This document shows, one piece after another, positions 1 through 5,440 of a stretch of 6,126 nt of DNA. Numbering within the stretch: the first letter of the stretch is position 1; the number at the start of each line of letters is the position of its first letter. The notes beneath the pieces were generated by a model. It saw only the letters and a program-made list of their open reading frames with translations. It had not been told where the DNA came from and did not search any database. Position numbers and translations under genes: made by a program. Source of the DNA: Desulfocapsa sulfexigens (GTDB taxonomy: Bacteria > Desulfobacterota > Desulfobulbia > Desulfobulbales > Desulfocapsaceae); the NCBI GenBank assembly GCA_020721165.1, contig DYNG01000053.1:1-6126 (forward strand), in the 5' to 3' direction.

Positions 1-662
1 CTGAAAACATGTCCTTTGAAGAGGCTGCCTGTGTATGTGAATCATACATTACAGCATTTTCAAACATCTTCATGATCGGAGGTCTTAAGGACAAAAACAC
101 CGTTATCATCCACGGCGGAGGCGGCGGGGTAAATATGGCCGGAGTCCAGCTCTGCAAGGCCCTTGTGCCAGATACAAAAATTATAGTTACGGCCCATCCG
201 AGCAAGATTGATCGTGTTAAGGCCATGGGGGCTGATCTGGTGGTTGATTTTACAACAACCCCCGATTTCTCCGAGGCGGTAAAGGAGTTTACCAGCAAGA
301 AGGGGGCTGATGTCATTCTTGATCATGTCGGAGCAAAATATCTTGCCCCAAACATGAACTCACTGGGATATGCAGGCCGTCTGGTAATAATCGGAATAAT
401 AAGCGGAATCAAGGCTGAGTTGAACCTTGCATTGATGATGGTAAAGCGTCAGCAGATCATAGGTTCAGTGCTTCGCTCCCGTCCAGTCAAGGACAAGGCT
501 GCAATTGTGGCAGAGTTCACCAAAACAGCGCTTCCGAAATTCGCAGATCGCACCATCGTTCCAATAATTGAAAGGGTATTTAATATTGAAGAAGTTGCCG
601 AGGCCCACAGGATGATGGAAGAGGACAAACATTTCGGCAAGATAGTTCTTAAAATTCAGTGA
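1..662 (+). CDS. PIG3-type NAD(P)H:quinone oxidoreductase, C-terminal part (5' end outside window)
   Basis: Zinc-independent medium-chain dehydrogenase/reductase of the quinone oxidoreductase (PIG3) type, expected to use NAD(P)H to reduce quinones or other carbonyl/enone compounds in the cytoplasm. The frame is open to the left edge (codons for E-N precede the ATG at 9), and family members are about 325-335 aa, so roughly the first third, the catalytic GroES-like domain, is missing. What is visible is the Rossmann domain: the dinucleotide loop HGGGGGVNMAG (residues 35-45 counted from the ATG at 9), then GADVILDHVG, KAELNLALMM, GSVLRSRP and the closing AEAHRMMEEDKHFGKIVL, in the order seen in PIG3 proteins. 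The loop carries Asn where the family usually has the last glycine (GIG). The ykgJ-like gene begins 4 bp after the stop, suggesting one transcript. Family is confident; substrate is unknown. Confidence 0.88.
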   Translation, partial: ENMSFEEAACVCESYITAFSNIFMIGGLKDKNTVIIHGGGGGVNMAGVQLCKALVPDTKIIVTAHPSKIDRVKAMGADLVVDFTTTPDFSEAVKEFTSKKGADVILDHVGAKYLAPNMNSLGYAGRLVIIGIISGIKAELNLALMMVKRQQIIGSVLRSRPVKDKAAIVAEFTKTALPKFADRTIVPIIERVFNIEEVAEAHRMMEEDKHFGKIVLKIQ

Positions 663-666
663 TATA

Positions 667-1194
667 GTGGAAAAAAAGCTAAGGAATTACAGGCTTTTTA
701 TTGAAAAAGTTGATCAACTTTGTGAGGGCATCTCCAGTTTTATCGGGGATGCCCTCACTTGCCATGAAGGCTGCTCTTCATGCTGTCTTTCAATATCTGT
801 ATTTCCTGTTGAAGCCGCTGCTATTGTCCAGGCTGTGGAAAATTTGCCATGCCGACAGAAGCGGAAAATAATGGAAAGACTTGCCTCTTTTCAAAGTTAT
901 GAAAAATGTCCGCTACTTTATGAAGAACGCTGTCTGATCTATGAAGCCAGGCCCATTATTTGCCGTACCCACGGATTGCCCATTCTCGTATTTGAAAATA
1001 ATGAACGCCGTATTGATATCTGCCCCAAAAATTTTCTTAAACTCCATCATCTGCCCGGTAATGCTATAATTGATATTGAAAAACTTAATACAGCTCTTAC
1101 TGCAATAAATGCCCTGTATCTCAAAGAAACCGGCAGCAGTCTTCCAGAAAGAATCCAGATTTCCGCCCTTGGAGATATACTCGGAAAAAACTGA
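667..1194 (+). CDS. YkgJ-family cysteine cluster protein (putative Zn/Fe-binding)
   Basis: 175-aa soluble protein with the cysteine pattern of the YkgJ/UPF0153 (CxxCxxCC) family, thought to bind zinc or an iron-sulfur cluster; its biochemical role is not established. The cluster is C32, C36, C39, C40, followed by C81 and C89, then the typical ARPIICRTHG segment with C99, and C119 in ICPKNF. There is no signal peptide or membrane segment. The start is GTG at 667: the frame is closed by TAG at 643-645, there is no upstream ATG, and no clear Shine-Dalgarno is visible, so translation may depend on ribosomes finishing the oxidoreductase gene, whose stop ends 4 bp upstream. A strong hairpin lies inside the 5' part of the gene (722-758). 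The stop TGA (1192-1194) touches the base of the downstream terminator. The gene is visibly richer in A+T than the right half of the window. Confidence 0.87.
   Translation: MEKKLRNYRLFIEKVDQLCEGISSFIGDALTCHEGCSSCCLSISVFPVEAAAIVQAVENLPCRQKRKIMERLASFQSYEKCPLLYEERCLIYEARPIICRTHGLPILVFENNERRIDICPKNFLKLHHLPGNAIIDIEKLNTALTAINALYLKETGSSLPERIQISALGDILGKN
722..758. repeat. Strong inverted repeat (hairpin) inside the ykgJ-like gene
   Basis: GTGAGGGCATC (722-732) is followed by its exact reverse complement GATGCCCTCAC (748-758). A T-G wobble and two more G-C pairs inside (733-735 with 745-747) extend the stem to 14 bp and leave a 9-nt loop (736-744). It lies about 55 nt after the GTG start and encodes residues C19-T31, just before the first cluster cysteine C32. 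There is no T-tract after it, so it is not a standard terminator. It could affect translation or mRNA stability, or be chance. Confidence 0.75.
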
Positions 1195-1225
1195 AACAGG
1201 ACGCTTTGCGGGCGTCCCGTTTTTT
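1185..1225. terminator. Probable bidirectional rho-independent terminator between convergent genes
   Basis: Core stem GGACGC (1199-1204) pairs with GCGTCC (1212-1217) across a 7-nt loop, and is extended by AAAC (1194-1197) with GTTT (1219-1222). On the plus strand T1220-T1225 follows the stem, serving the ykgJ-like gene. Read on the minus strand, the same stem (with a G-U instead of an A-C at 1198/1218) is followed by CAG and six T (complement of A1185-A1190), 26 bp past the muiA-like stop. One structure therefore probably ends both transcripts. Confidence 0.75.
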
Positions 1226-1247
1226 GATCAATATATTACAACCCTAT

Positions 1248-2936
1248 CTACAAACCACTTATCTTTCTGTCCTTTGGATACTCCACCAGAATCTCGTAGC
1301 TGAACTCCTTCTTCTCGCCAGGAGCCATCTTCAGCTTCCACAGAACAGTTCCGTCATCCTTCTTTTCGGTGGGCTTAAGCAGAGCCTCTTCAAGAGAAAC
1401 CTTGATCTCGTTATCTCCTGCGAGAGGGATCTGATCCTTTACTGTCAGAGTCTGGGGCTCCTTGCGGAAGTTGTTGGCCTCAACCTTGTATAGATACCCC
1501 ATCCGGCTGCTGCCGAACATACCGCCTTCCTTGTGCTGCTTCTTTTCTTCCCTCTTGACCGTCACCTGATCATCGCTTCCAAACGGCAGGACATATTTTT
1601 CGCCTGCGGCAACCTTCTTCATCATGGCTGTACCAATGAAGGTATTGCCGGTAAATATCTTGATCTGCCCCGGAAGAAGGGGCCAGGCAGCCTTGTTGAC
1701 AAGCTCCGCCGTCAGGTAGACAGAGGGGGAAAGCTTGGGCACTGCCACATACTCAGTTGTAACAGGTACCCTGTCTATTGATATTACAGAACTCTGCTGG
1801 CTGTTGTCCCCAGTTACATCAACAGGTTTGGGAATCCTGAAGCTGACCGAGGTTGTTTCAGTGGAAACCTGGGCTGTCTGGAAGACTGCGTCGGCCGGAG
1901 CCGGTTCTTCAGAAATTTCGGATCCTGCAAGGTTTTCGTCATTATCAGGTCTTGCAGCCTTTTTCATCGCTCTGAAAGACTCAGCTCTGGGAGCTGGCGC
2001 AGGCATTGCTGCTGCATACACCATCCTTGGGGGAACAGGACGATACAGCGAAAGCCTCCACGGATTCATCTCTGGAGGCGCACCGCCGGCAGACGGGCGT
2101 GCCGTTGACAGGGTCAGCGCCACATTGTTCCAGTCCTCACCAGTCTGCTGGCGTACCAGGGCGCGGAAGGTTATCTCGGCAGTCTGTCCATCCGGAGCAA
2201 GACGGACATCGTATGCAGGCTCCCAAGTGGCCTTGCTGACAACGCCTGAGAGATTAAGGTTGAAATTCCCCTCTTTTGCAACATCAAGAGTTATTTCAAC
2301 AGTCTTTGCCTCCTTACGCAGTGAGCCTGTGACCTCATTTTTCTGCCTCTTAAGGGCATCTATCTTCTCTTTTATCTGACGTTTTTCAGCGTCAATATCC
2401 CTGAACTGCTCCTCTGCCTTTGCTATGCCTGATCCCACAAATCCGGCTGCATCCATTAGCTCTGCAGAGGAAGGCTTGCCTATGGCCAGCTCCTTGGAGA
2501 TCCTGTCCCCCCATGCAACCTTTATGGATTCGAGAAATGACTTCTGGGCCGCTATCCCGGCCTTTTTTGCGTCAAGGCTGCCGATCTTCCGTTCCAGAGC
2601 ACGCATTTCATTCTCAAGCTCCTTGCCCCTTTTTTCCGAAGTCTGCTCAAGGAACTTCCGCTTTACATCAATACCTGCAATCGTTACGCGGGCTGTGCCT
2701 GAACCTTCAACCCTGATGGAGTCATCCTGCAAAAGGACGGGAAGTCCTTCAACGGCAATCAGGTGTGTCCCCGGCTTCAGATTGAGCGATGCTGTGCGAA
2801 CGGTCTGTGCGCGGTCCTGGTAGACCGTGACACCTGTTAACCTTGACTGGACAGGAACCTTCTGGATTGTAGCGCCATGGCATAGTGTGGGTATTGCAAA
2901 GGCCAAAATCACAATACTCAAGTATTTGAACGACAT
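1248..2936 (-). CDS. Secreted DUF4140/DUF4139 protein, mucoidy inhibitor MuiA family
   Basis: 562-aa exported protein of the family annotated as 'mucoidy inhibitor A'; the molecular function is not established, but family members are envelope-associated. Residues 1-22 form a signal peptide: K4, a hydrophobic core to about L18, and a probable cleavage after HGA (20-22). C19 is not in a lipobox, so it is unlikely to be a lipoprotein. A DUF4140-like N-terminal domain (about 30-125; GVTVYQDRAQTVR is characteristic) runs into a charged coiled-coil stretch (about 100-205). DUF4139 follows (about 210-560), including the hallmark LSTARPSAGGAPPEMNPW, a Pro/Ala-rich linker, and the closing YEILVEYPKDRKISGL. 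The ATG start is well supported by AGGAGG 9 nt upstream. The gene is monocistronic in view, convergent with the ykgJ-like gene and divergent from the operon at 3076. Length and domain order are normal for the family. Confidence 0.88.
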   Translation of the reverse strand: MSFKYLSIVILAFAIPTLCHGATIQKVPVQSRLTGVTVYQDRAQTVRTASLNLKPGTHLIAVEGLPVLLQDDSIRVEGSGTARVTIAGIDVKRKFLEQTSEKRGKELENEMRALERKIGSLDAKKAGIAAQKSFLESIKVAWGDRISKELAIGKPSSAELMDAAGFVGSGIAKAEEQFRDIDAEKRQIKEKIDALKRQKNEVTGSLRKEAKTVEITLDVAKEGNFNLNLSGVVSKATWEPAYDVRLAPDGQTAEITFRALVRQQTGEDWNNVALTLSTARPSAGGAPPEMNPWRLSLYRPVPPRMVYAAAMPAPAPRAESFRAMKKAARPDNDENLAGSEISEEPAPADAVFQTAQVSTETTSVSFRIPKPVDVTGDNSQQSSVISIDRVPVTTEYVAVPKLSPSVYLTAELVNKAAWPLLPGQIKIFTGNTFIGTAMMKKVAAGEKYVLPFGSDDQVTVKREEKKQHKEGGMFGSSRMGYLYKVEANNFRKEPQTLTVKDQIPLAGDNEIKVSLEEALLKPTEKKDDGTVLWKLKMAPGEKKEFSYEILVEYPKDRKISGL

Positions 2937-2945
2937 GATTTTCTT

Positions 2946-2951
2946 CCTCCT
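2946..2951 (-). promoter_or_regulatory. Shine-Dalgarno site of the muiA-like gene
   Basis: The minus strand reads AGGAGG, 9 nt before the ATG at 2936. It is a full consensus match and fixes the start of the MuiA-family protein. Confidence 0.8.
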
Positions 2952-2975
2952 GAAAGCTTTTTGTAATCAGCTTTG

Positions 2976-3003
2976 AGTCTACCCATGTTTTTTTTATTTG
3001 CAA
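2976..3003 (-). promoter_or_regulatory. Possible sigma70-type promoter for the muiA-like gene
   Basis: Minus-strand TTGCAA (3003-2998) and TAGACT (2981-2976) are separated by 16 bp, each matching 4 of 6 consensus bases. The spacer contains a run of eight A. The position would give a 5' leader of about 30 nt before the start at 2936. This is a weak prediction from pattern alone. Confidence 0.3.
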
Positions 3004-3006
3004 GCA

Positions 3007-3037
3007 TTGATGCAGCCTAAAAAAACAGCGGTATAAT
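3007..3037 (+). promoter_or_regulatory. Probable sigma70-type promoter for the 3076 operon
   Basis: A perfect -10 box TATAAT lies at 3032-3037, with TTGATG at 3007-3012 as a -35 (4 of 6 matches) at a long 19-bp spacing. Transcription would begin near 3044, about 30 nt before the GTG start at 3076. The -10 is strong and the -35 is uncertain. Confidence 0.5.
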
Positions 3038-3062
3038 TTGATCAAGACGAACTGAATCTTCA

Positions 3063-3068
3063 GGGAGG
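3063..3068 (+). promoter_or_regulatory. Shine-Dalgarno site supporting the GTG start at 3076
   Basis: GGGAGG followed by a 7-nt spacer (3069-3075) to GTG. This supports the non-ATG start, since no ATG lies in this frame near the 5' end. Confidence 0.7.
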
Positions 3069-3075
3069 ACAAAAA

Positions 3076-3351
3076 GTGCAAGAGCGATTCAGAATTATTT
3101 TCAGATGTAAAATACTTCCAGATCAGGAACTTGGACAGGTAAAGCAGAACCTGCAAAAACTTGCAGGGCTTCCAGCTGCAAAGATTGACGAACTTTTCAG
3201 CAGAGCTGAAACTGTGCTTAAGGCCGATGCGGACAAGGCAACGGCCATAATGGGGGACTGGCTCCACAAAATGGAGAAAAAGAGGATAGAGCGGATGACC
3301 GACCTGGCAATCCGTTACATACAGCTTCCGCTTGAGAAGTACGCACCCTGA
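3076..3351 (+). CDS. Small conserved-type hypothetical protein (91 aa)
   Basis: Cytoplasmic 91-aa protein without signal peptide or membrane segment. The first 55 residues, with FRIIFR near the start, then QVKQNLQKLAGLPAAKIDEL and FSRAETVLKADADKA, resemble a small domain often seen at the N-terminus of uncharacterised proteobacterial proteins (pattern FRG...VK.NLA.LF...K...LFSG...VIK...D..TA). The usual Gly after FR is Cys here (C11). The C-terminal third is basic and helical (KMEKKRIERM). The resemblance is from memory and no function can be assigned. The start is GTG with a good Shine-Dalgarno and a nearby -10 box. It is the first gene of the plus-strand group; the next gene begins 90 bp downstream with no terminator seen between. 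Confidence 0.7.
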   Translation: MQERFRIIFRCKILPDQELGQVKQNLQKLAGLPAAKIDELFSRAETVLKADADKATAIMGDWLHKMEKKRIERMTDLAIRYIQLPLEKYAP

Positions 3352-3441
3352 AGATTGAGTTAAGGAACAAAGAAACGGCACAGGAAGGCTTAAGAACGGC
3401 TCCTCGATATAAACCGTCGCAGCAAGGAAGGGGTGACAACC

Positions 3442-3858
3442 ATGACAGACCAGACAGACAAACCGTTCGATTATGCCGGACACGCCGATCAGATAGCCGC
3501 TTCAAACAGCATGTACCAGCTTATGGATTTCACCCCGGCCAGTATTGCTGCCCTTGACAACTTCATTACCGAGATTTGGGGTGAGCAGGGGGAATCCCCT
3601 GACAACGACAAGTGGCGCCCTTCTGAAGGGAAGTGGAAGACCATCCTGAATTTTGGAATATACTTTGGAGAGGTTATCCGCAGGCGGCTCAACGGTGAAT
3701 GGAAAAAGGATGAGACGAATCCTGATGACACAGCGATGCTCCGTATGGTTCTTCCTGAGGGTCTGACAATCTATCCGGTGGCAAAGCTCTGGAAGCGTTT
3801 CCGCAACTGCGTTGAGGACAGCATAGACCCGCTCATGCGGGAGGTAAGGAGGCATTAA
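3442..3858 (+). CDS. N-terminal piece of a probable broken TPR protein (conserved hypothetical domain)
   Basis: 138 aa from ATG 3442. This start is preferred over the in-frame GTG at 3433 because AAGGGGTGA (3428-3436) overlaps that GTG and is properly spaced (about 6-8 nt) for the ATG. The protein is acidic and soluble. Its central part, WRPSEGKWKTILNFGIYFGE, followed by a GEW motif and LTIYPVAKLWKRFRNCVEDS, looks like a folded conserved domain of unknown function. The TAA stop (3856-3858) is in frame with a further 77 sense codons (3859-4089) that encode TPR-like sequence, so this is probably the front part of a longer protein interrupted by a nonsense change. It may still be expressed as a stand-alone domain. 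Confidence 0.65.
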   Translation: MTDQTDKPFDYAGHADQIAASNSMYQLMDFTPASIAALDNFITEIWGEQGESPDNDKWRPSEGKWKTILNFGIYFGEVIRRRLNGEWKKDETNPDDTAMLRMVLPEGLTIYPVAKLWKRFRNCVEDSIDPLMREVRRH

Positions 3859-4092
3859 AACGACCAGCCCGGGGCAGGAGAGTGGGCTGAATGGCTTGCC
3901 CAGGCCAACTGGTTCATGAAGGTCAACCGCCCTGAGCATGCCACACCTTTCTTTGAGGCGGGATTAAGATGTACACTGACCGATGAGGCCAGAAGGGAGC
4001 TGGAGACCGGCCTTGCAGCCGCAAGAAAGGCAGATGCAGAATACATGGTCGGGGAAGCGCTTGTAAAGGAAAGGCAAATCTGGGTAAGGTAA
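3859..4092 (+). pseudogene. Middle piece of the broken TPR gene (no usable start)
   Basis: The frame of the 3442 gene continues after its TAA for 77 codons to TAA 4090-4092. It reads as protein: WAEWLAQANWFMKVNRPEHA and PFFEAGLRCTLTDEARRELE fit tetratricopeptide helices, with the small residues and aromatic positions of a TPR hairpin, and codon use matches the neighbours. There is no ATG, GTG or TTG before ATG 3916, which lacks a Shine-Dalgarno, so the piece is unlikely to be made separately. Near 4065-4090 the TPR-like reading moves into the frame of the following ORF, which requires one missing base (or two extra). I interpret 3442-4349 as one ancestral gene of about 300 codons with two lesions; sequencing error is the main alternative. 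Confidence 0.6.
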
Positions 4093-4349
4093 TGGCCCAC
4101 AAGCGCCACTCATGGGCGCTACAGCAGCTGAAGAGGCTTGATGAGGCTCTTGCGGCCATGGACTGGGCCATCTCGCTCTCGCCCGAAGACAGGGAACTGT
4201 GGCTTGCCAAATCAACCATACTTATGGATCTCGGGAGGGATGACGAGGCTATGGAGCTTCAGTCAAAGGCGTTTGATGATGAGGAGTTTGCGGAGAAGTA
4301 CCATCAGGACGGACTTAAACTGTTCGGGATGTTGGATGGAGGTAACTGA
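4092..4349 (+). CDS. TPR-repeat protein fragment (C-terminal piece of the broken gene)
   Basis: 85-aa reading frame starting at ATG 4092, which overlaps the preceding stop (TAATG). It contains about two tetratricopeptide units: residues 5-33, with WALQQLKRLDEALAAMDWAI and P31, and residues 35-66, with WLAKSTILMDLGRDDEAMEL and A60. TPRs are helical scaffolds for protein-protein contacts. There is no strong Shine-Dalgarno (AAGG only 2 nt before the ATG), so translation would rely on re-initiation. The reading is coherent for several codons upstream of the ATG (GKANLGKV), which argues that the true protein begins earlier and that this is the tail of the 3442 gene. It overlaps the next gene by one base (TGATG). 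Confidence 0.6.
   Translation: MAHKRHSWALQQLKRLDEALAAMDWAISLSPEDRELWLAKSTILMDLGRDDEAMELQSKAFDDEEFAEKYHQDGLKLFGMLDGGN
4338..4343 (+). promoter_or_regulatory. Shine-Dalgarno site of the ADP-ribosylglycohydrolase gene
   Basis: GGAGGT lies 5 nt before the ATG at 4349, inside the end of the TPR piece. The stop and start share one base (TGATG), so translation of the hydrolase can be coupled but also has its own good ribosome site. Confidence 0.7.
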
Positions 4350-5440
4350 TGAGTTCATCATTGCCGTTGGCTGACGCGGCTGCAGGATGCATCCTTGGCA
4401 CCGCAGTGGGTGACGCGCTGGGGCTTGCCGCAGAGGGGCTCTCCCGGAAGAGACAGCAGGCGATCTTTCCGGCCCTTGACAGCTATCATTTCTTCCTGGG
4501 CAAGGGGTTCTGCTCCGACGATACTGAACATGCCTGCATGACCGCCAATGCGCTGATCTCGGCAAGCCGCAGGCCTGACAGGATTCTGGACTCATTCCGA
4601 AGCAGCCTGGCATGGCGCCTGCGTTTCTGGCTCCTTGGCCTGCCGGCCGGTGTGGGGCTTGCCACCGGGCGGGGGATAATCAAGCTTTGGCTGGGGTTTC
4701 CTGCTGCAAACTCAGGGGTCTTCTCCGCAGGCAACGGCCCTGCCATGCGGTCGCCTGTAATCGGGGTCTTGTATGGGAACAAACCAGAGCTGATGAAGGA
4801 GCTGGCGCGGGCAAGCACAAGGCTTACCCACACAGACCCGAAGGCGGAACATGCGGCGTTTGCCGTTGCCCTTGCCGCTCATTACGCCGCATCCGGCAGG
4901 GATTTTGACGCAACCAGCTTTCTGGAGCAGATGCGTCAATGCTTCGGAGATAGTGCCAATGAGACCATCGCAGCAATCTCTGGAGCCTTTGCAAGCGTTG
5001 ACCGGGGGGAGATAACAGGGGCGTTTGCAGAGTCAATCGGCTGCGGCAAAGGGGTGAGCGGATACGCCCTGCATACAGTGCCGGTTTGCCTGCATGCCTG
5101 GCTTTCCCATCGTGGTGACTTCCGTTCAACCGTGCTGGCTGTAATCCGTTGCGGCGGCGATTCAGACACCACCGCCGCCATAGCAGGGGGGATAGCCGGA
5201 GCAGAGGCTGGCAAGGCTGGCATACCTGCAGAGTGGCTGGAAAATCTGTGGGAATGGCCCAGAACAGTTTCGTGGATGGAGCGGCTGGGCAGGGCGGCTG
5301 CCCTGTCAACGGCGGGGAAGGATTCTGGAGTTGTGAACTCCCCGGGGCTGTTCGCGCCTGCGCTGCTGGCAAGGAATATCCTGTTCCTTGTCGTGGTGCT
5401 TCTGCATGGCTTCAGGCGTCTGCTGCCACCTTACGGGTAG
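4349..5440 (+). CDS. ADP-ribosylglycohydrolase family protein (DraG/ARH-like)
   Basis: 363-aa predicted Mg-dependent hydrolase that removes ADP-ribose from proteins or from ADP-ribosylated small molecules. The family signatures are all present in order: GTAVGDALG (17-25), SDDTEHA (56-62, metal-binding Asp pair), SAGNGPAMR (126-134), LTHTDP (159-164), GVSGYALHTVPVCLHAWL (235-252) and the second metal motif CGGDSDTTAAIAGGIAGA (268-285). The catalytic set therefore looks intact. After the core a tail follows: WEWPRTVSWMERL, a variable stretch, then a hydrophobic segment (about 335-352, NILFLVVVLL) ending HGFRRLLPPYG, which could be membrane-associated or an amphipathic helix. It is the last gene of the group after the TPR pieces. 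No ADP-ribosyltransferase (DraT-like or toxin) is in view, so the target is unknown. The 3' end overlaps the convergent pseudouridine synthase gene by 29 bp. Confidence 0.92.
   Translation: MSSSLPLADAAAGCILGTAVGDALGLAAEGLSRKRQQAIFPALDSYHFFLGKGFCSDDTEHACMTANALISASRRPDRILDSFRSSLAWRLRFWLLGLPAGVGLATGRGIIKLWLGFPAANSGVFSAGNGPAMRSPVIGVLYGNKPELMKELARASTRLTHTDPKAEHAAFAVALAAHYAASGRDFDATSFLEQMRQCFGDSANETIAAISGAFASVDRGEITGAFAESIGCGKGVSGYALHTVPVCLHAWLSHRGDFRSTVLAVIRCGGDSDTTAAIAGGIAGAEAGKAGIPAEWLENLWEWPRTVSWMERLGRAAALSTAGKDSGVVNSPGLFAPALLARNILFLVVVLLHGFRRLLPPYG

Noticed and set aside
1735..2379. Plus-strand open frame (214 codons) opposite the muiA-like gene
   Set aside because: The opposite strand encodes a full-length recognised family with signal peptide and strong Shine-Dalgarno; this frame has no recognisable motif.
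2865..2936. Lipoprotein signal on the MuiA-family protein (Cys19)
   Set aside because: The residues before Cys (P-T-L) do not fit a lipobox, which needs a small residue at -1; a normal signal peptidase I site after HGA fits better.
3433..3441. Alternative GTG start for the 3442 gene
   Set aside because: The GTG lies within the best Shine-Dalgarno-like stretch (3428-3436), leaving no proper spacing for itself; ATG at 3442 is better placed.
2749..3483. Long minus-strand open frame (244 codons) across the divergent promoter region and the 3076 gene
   Set aside because: It runs antisense to the 3076 gene, crosses both predicted promoters and the muiA-like start, is rich in Cys/Leu/Ser without domain pattern, and has no ribosome site; judged a shadow frame.
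3856..4092. Programmed recoding (stop readthrough or -1 frameshift) joining the TPR pieces
   Set aside because: TAA is not a selenocysteine or pyrrolysine codon, no X-XXY-YYZ slippery heptamer in frame was seen near 4060-4092, and no stimulatory hairpin was recognised; mutation or sequence error is simpler.
4824..5372. Minus-strand open frame opposite the ADP-ribosylglycohydrolase
   Set aside because: Proline/arginine/leucine-rich antisense product typical of G+C-rich coding DNA; the plus strand carries all conserved hydrolase motifs.
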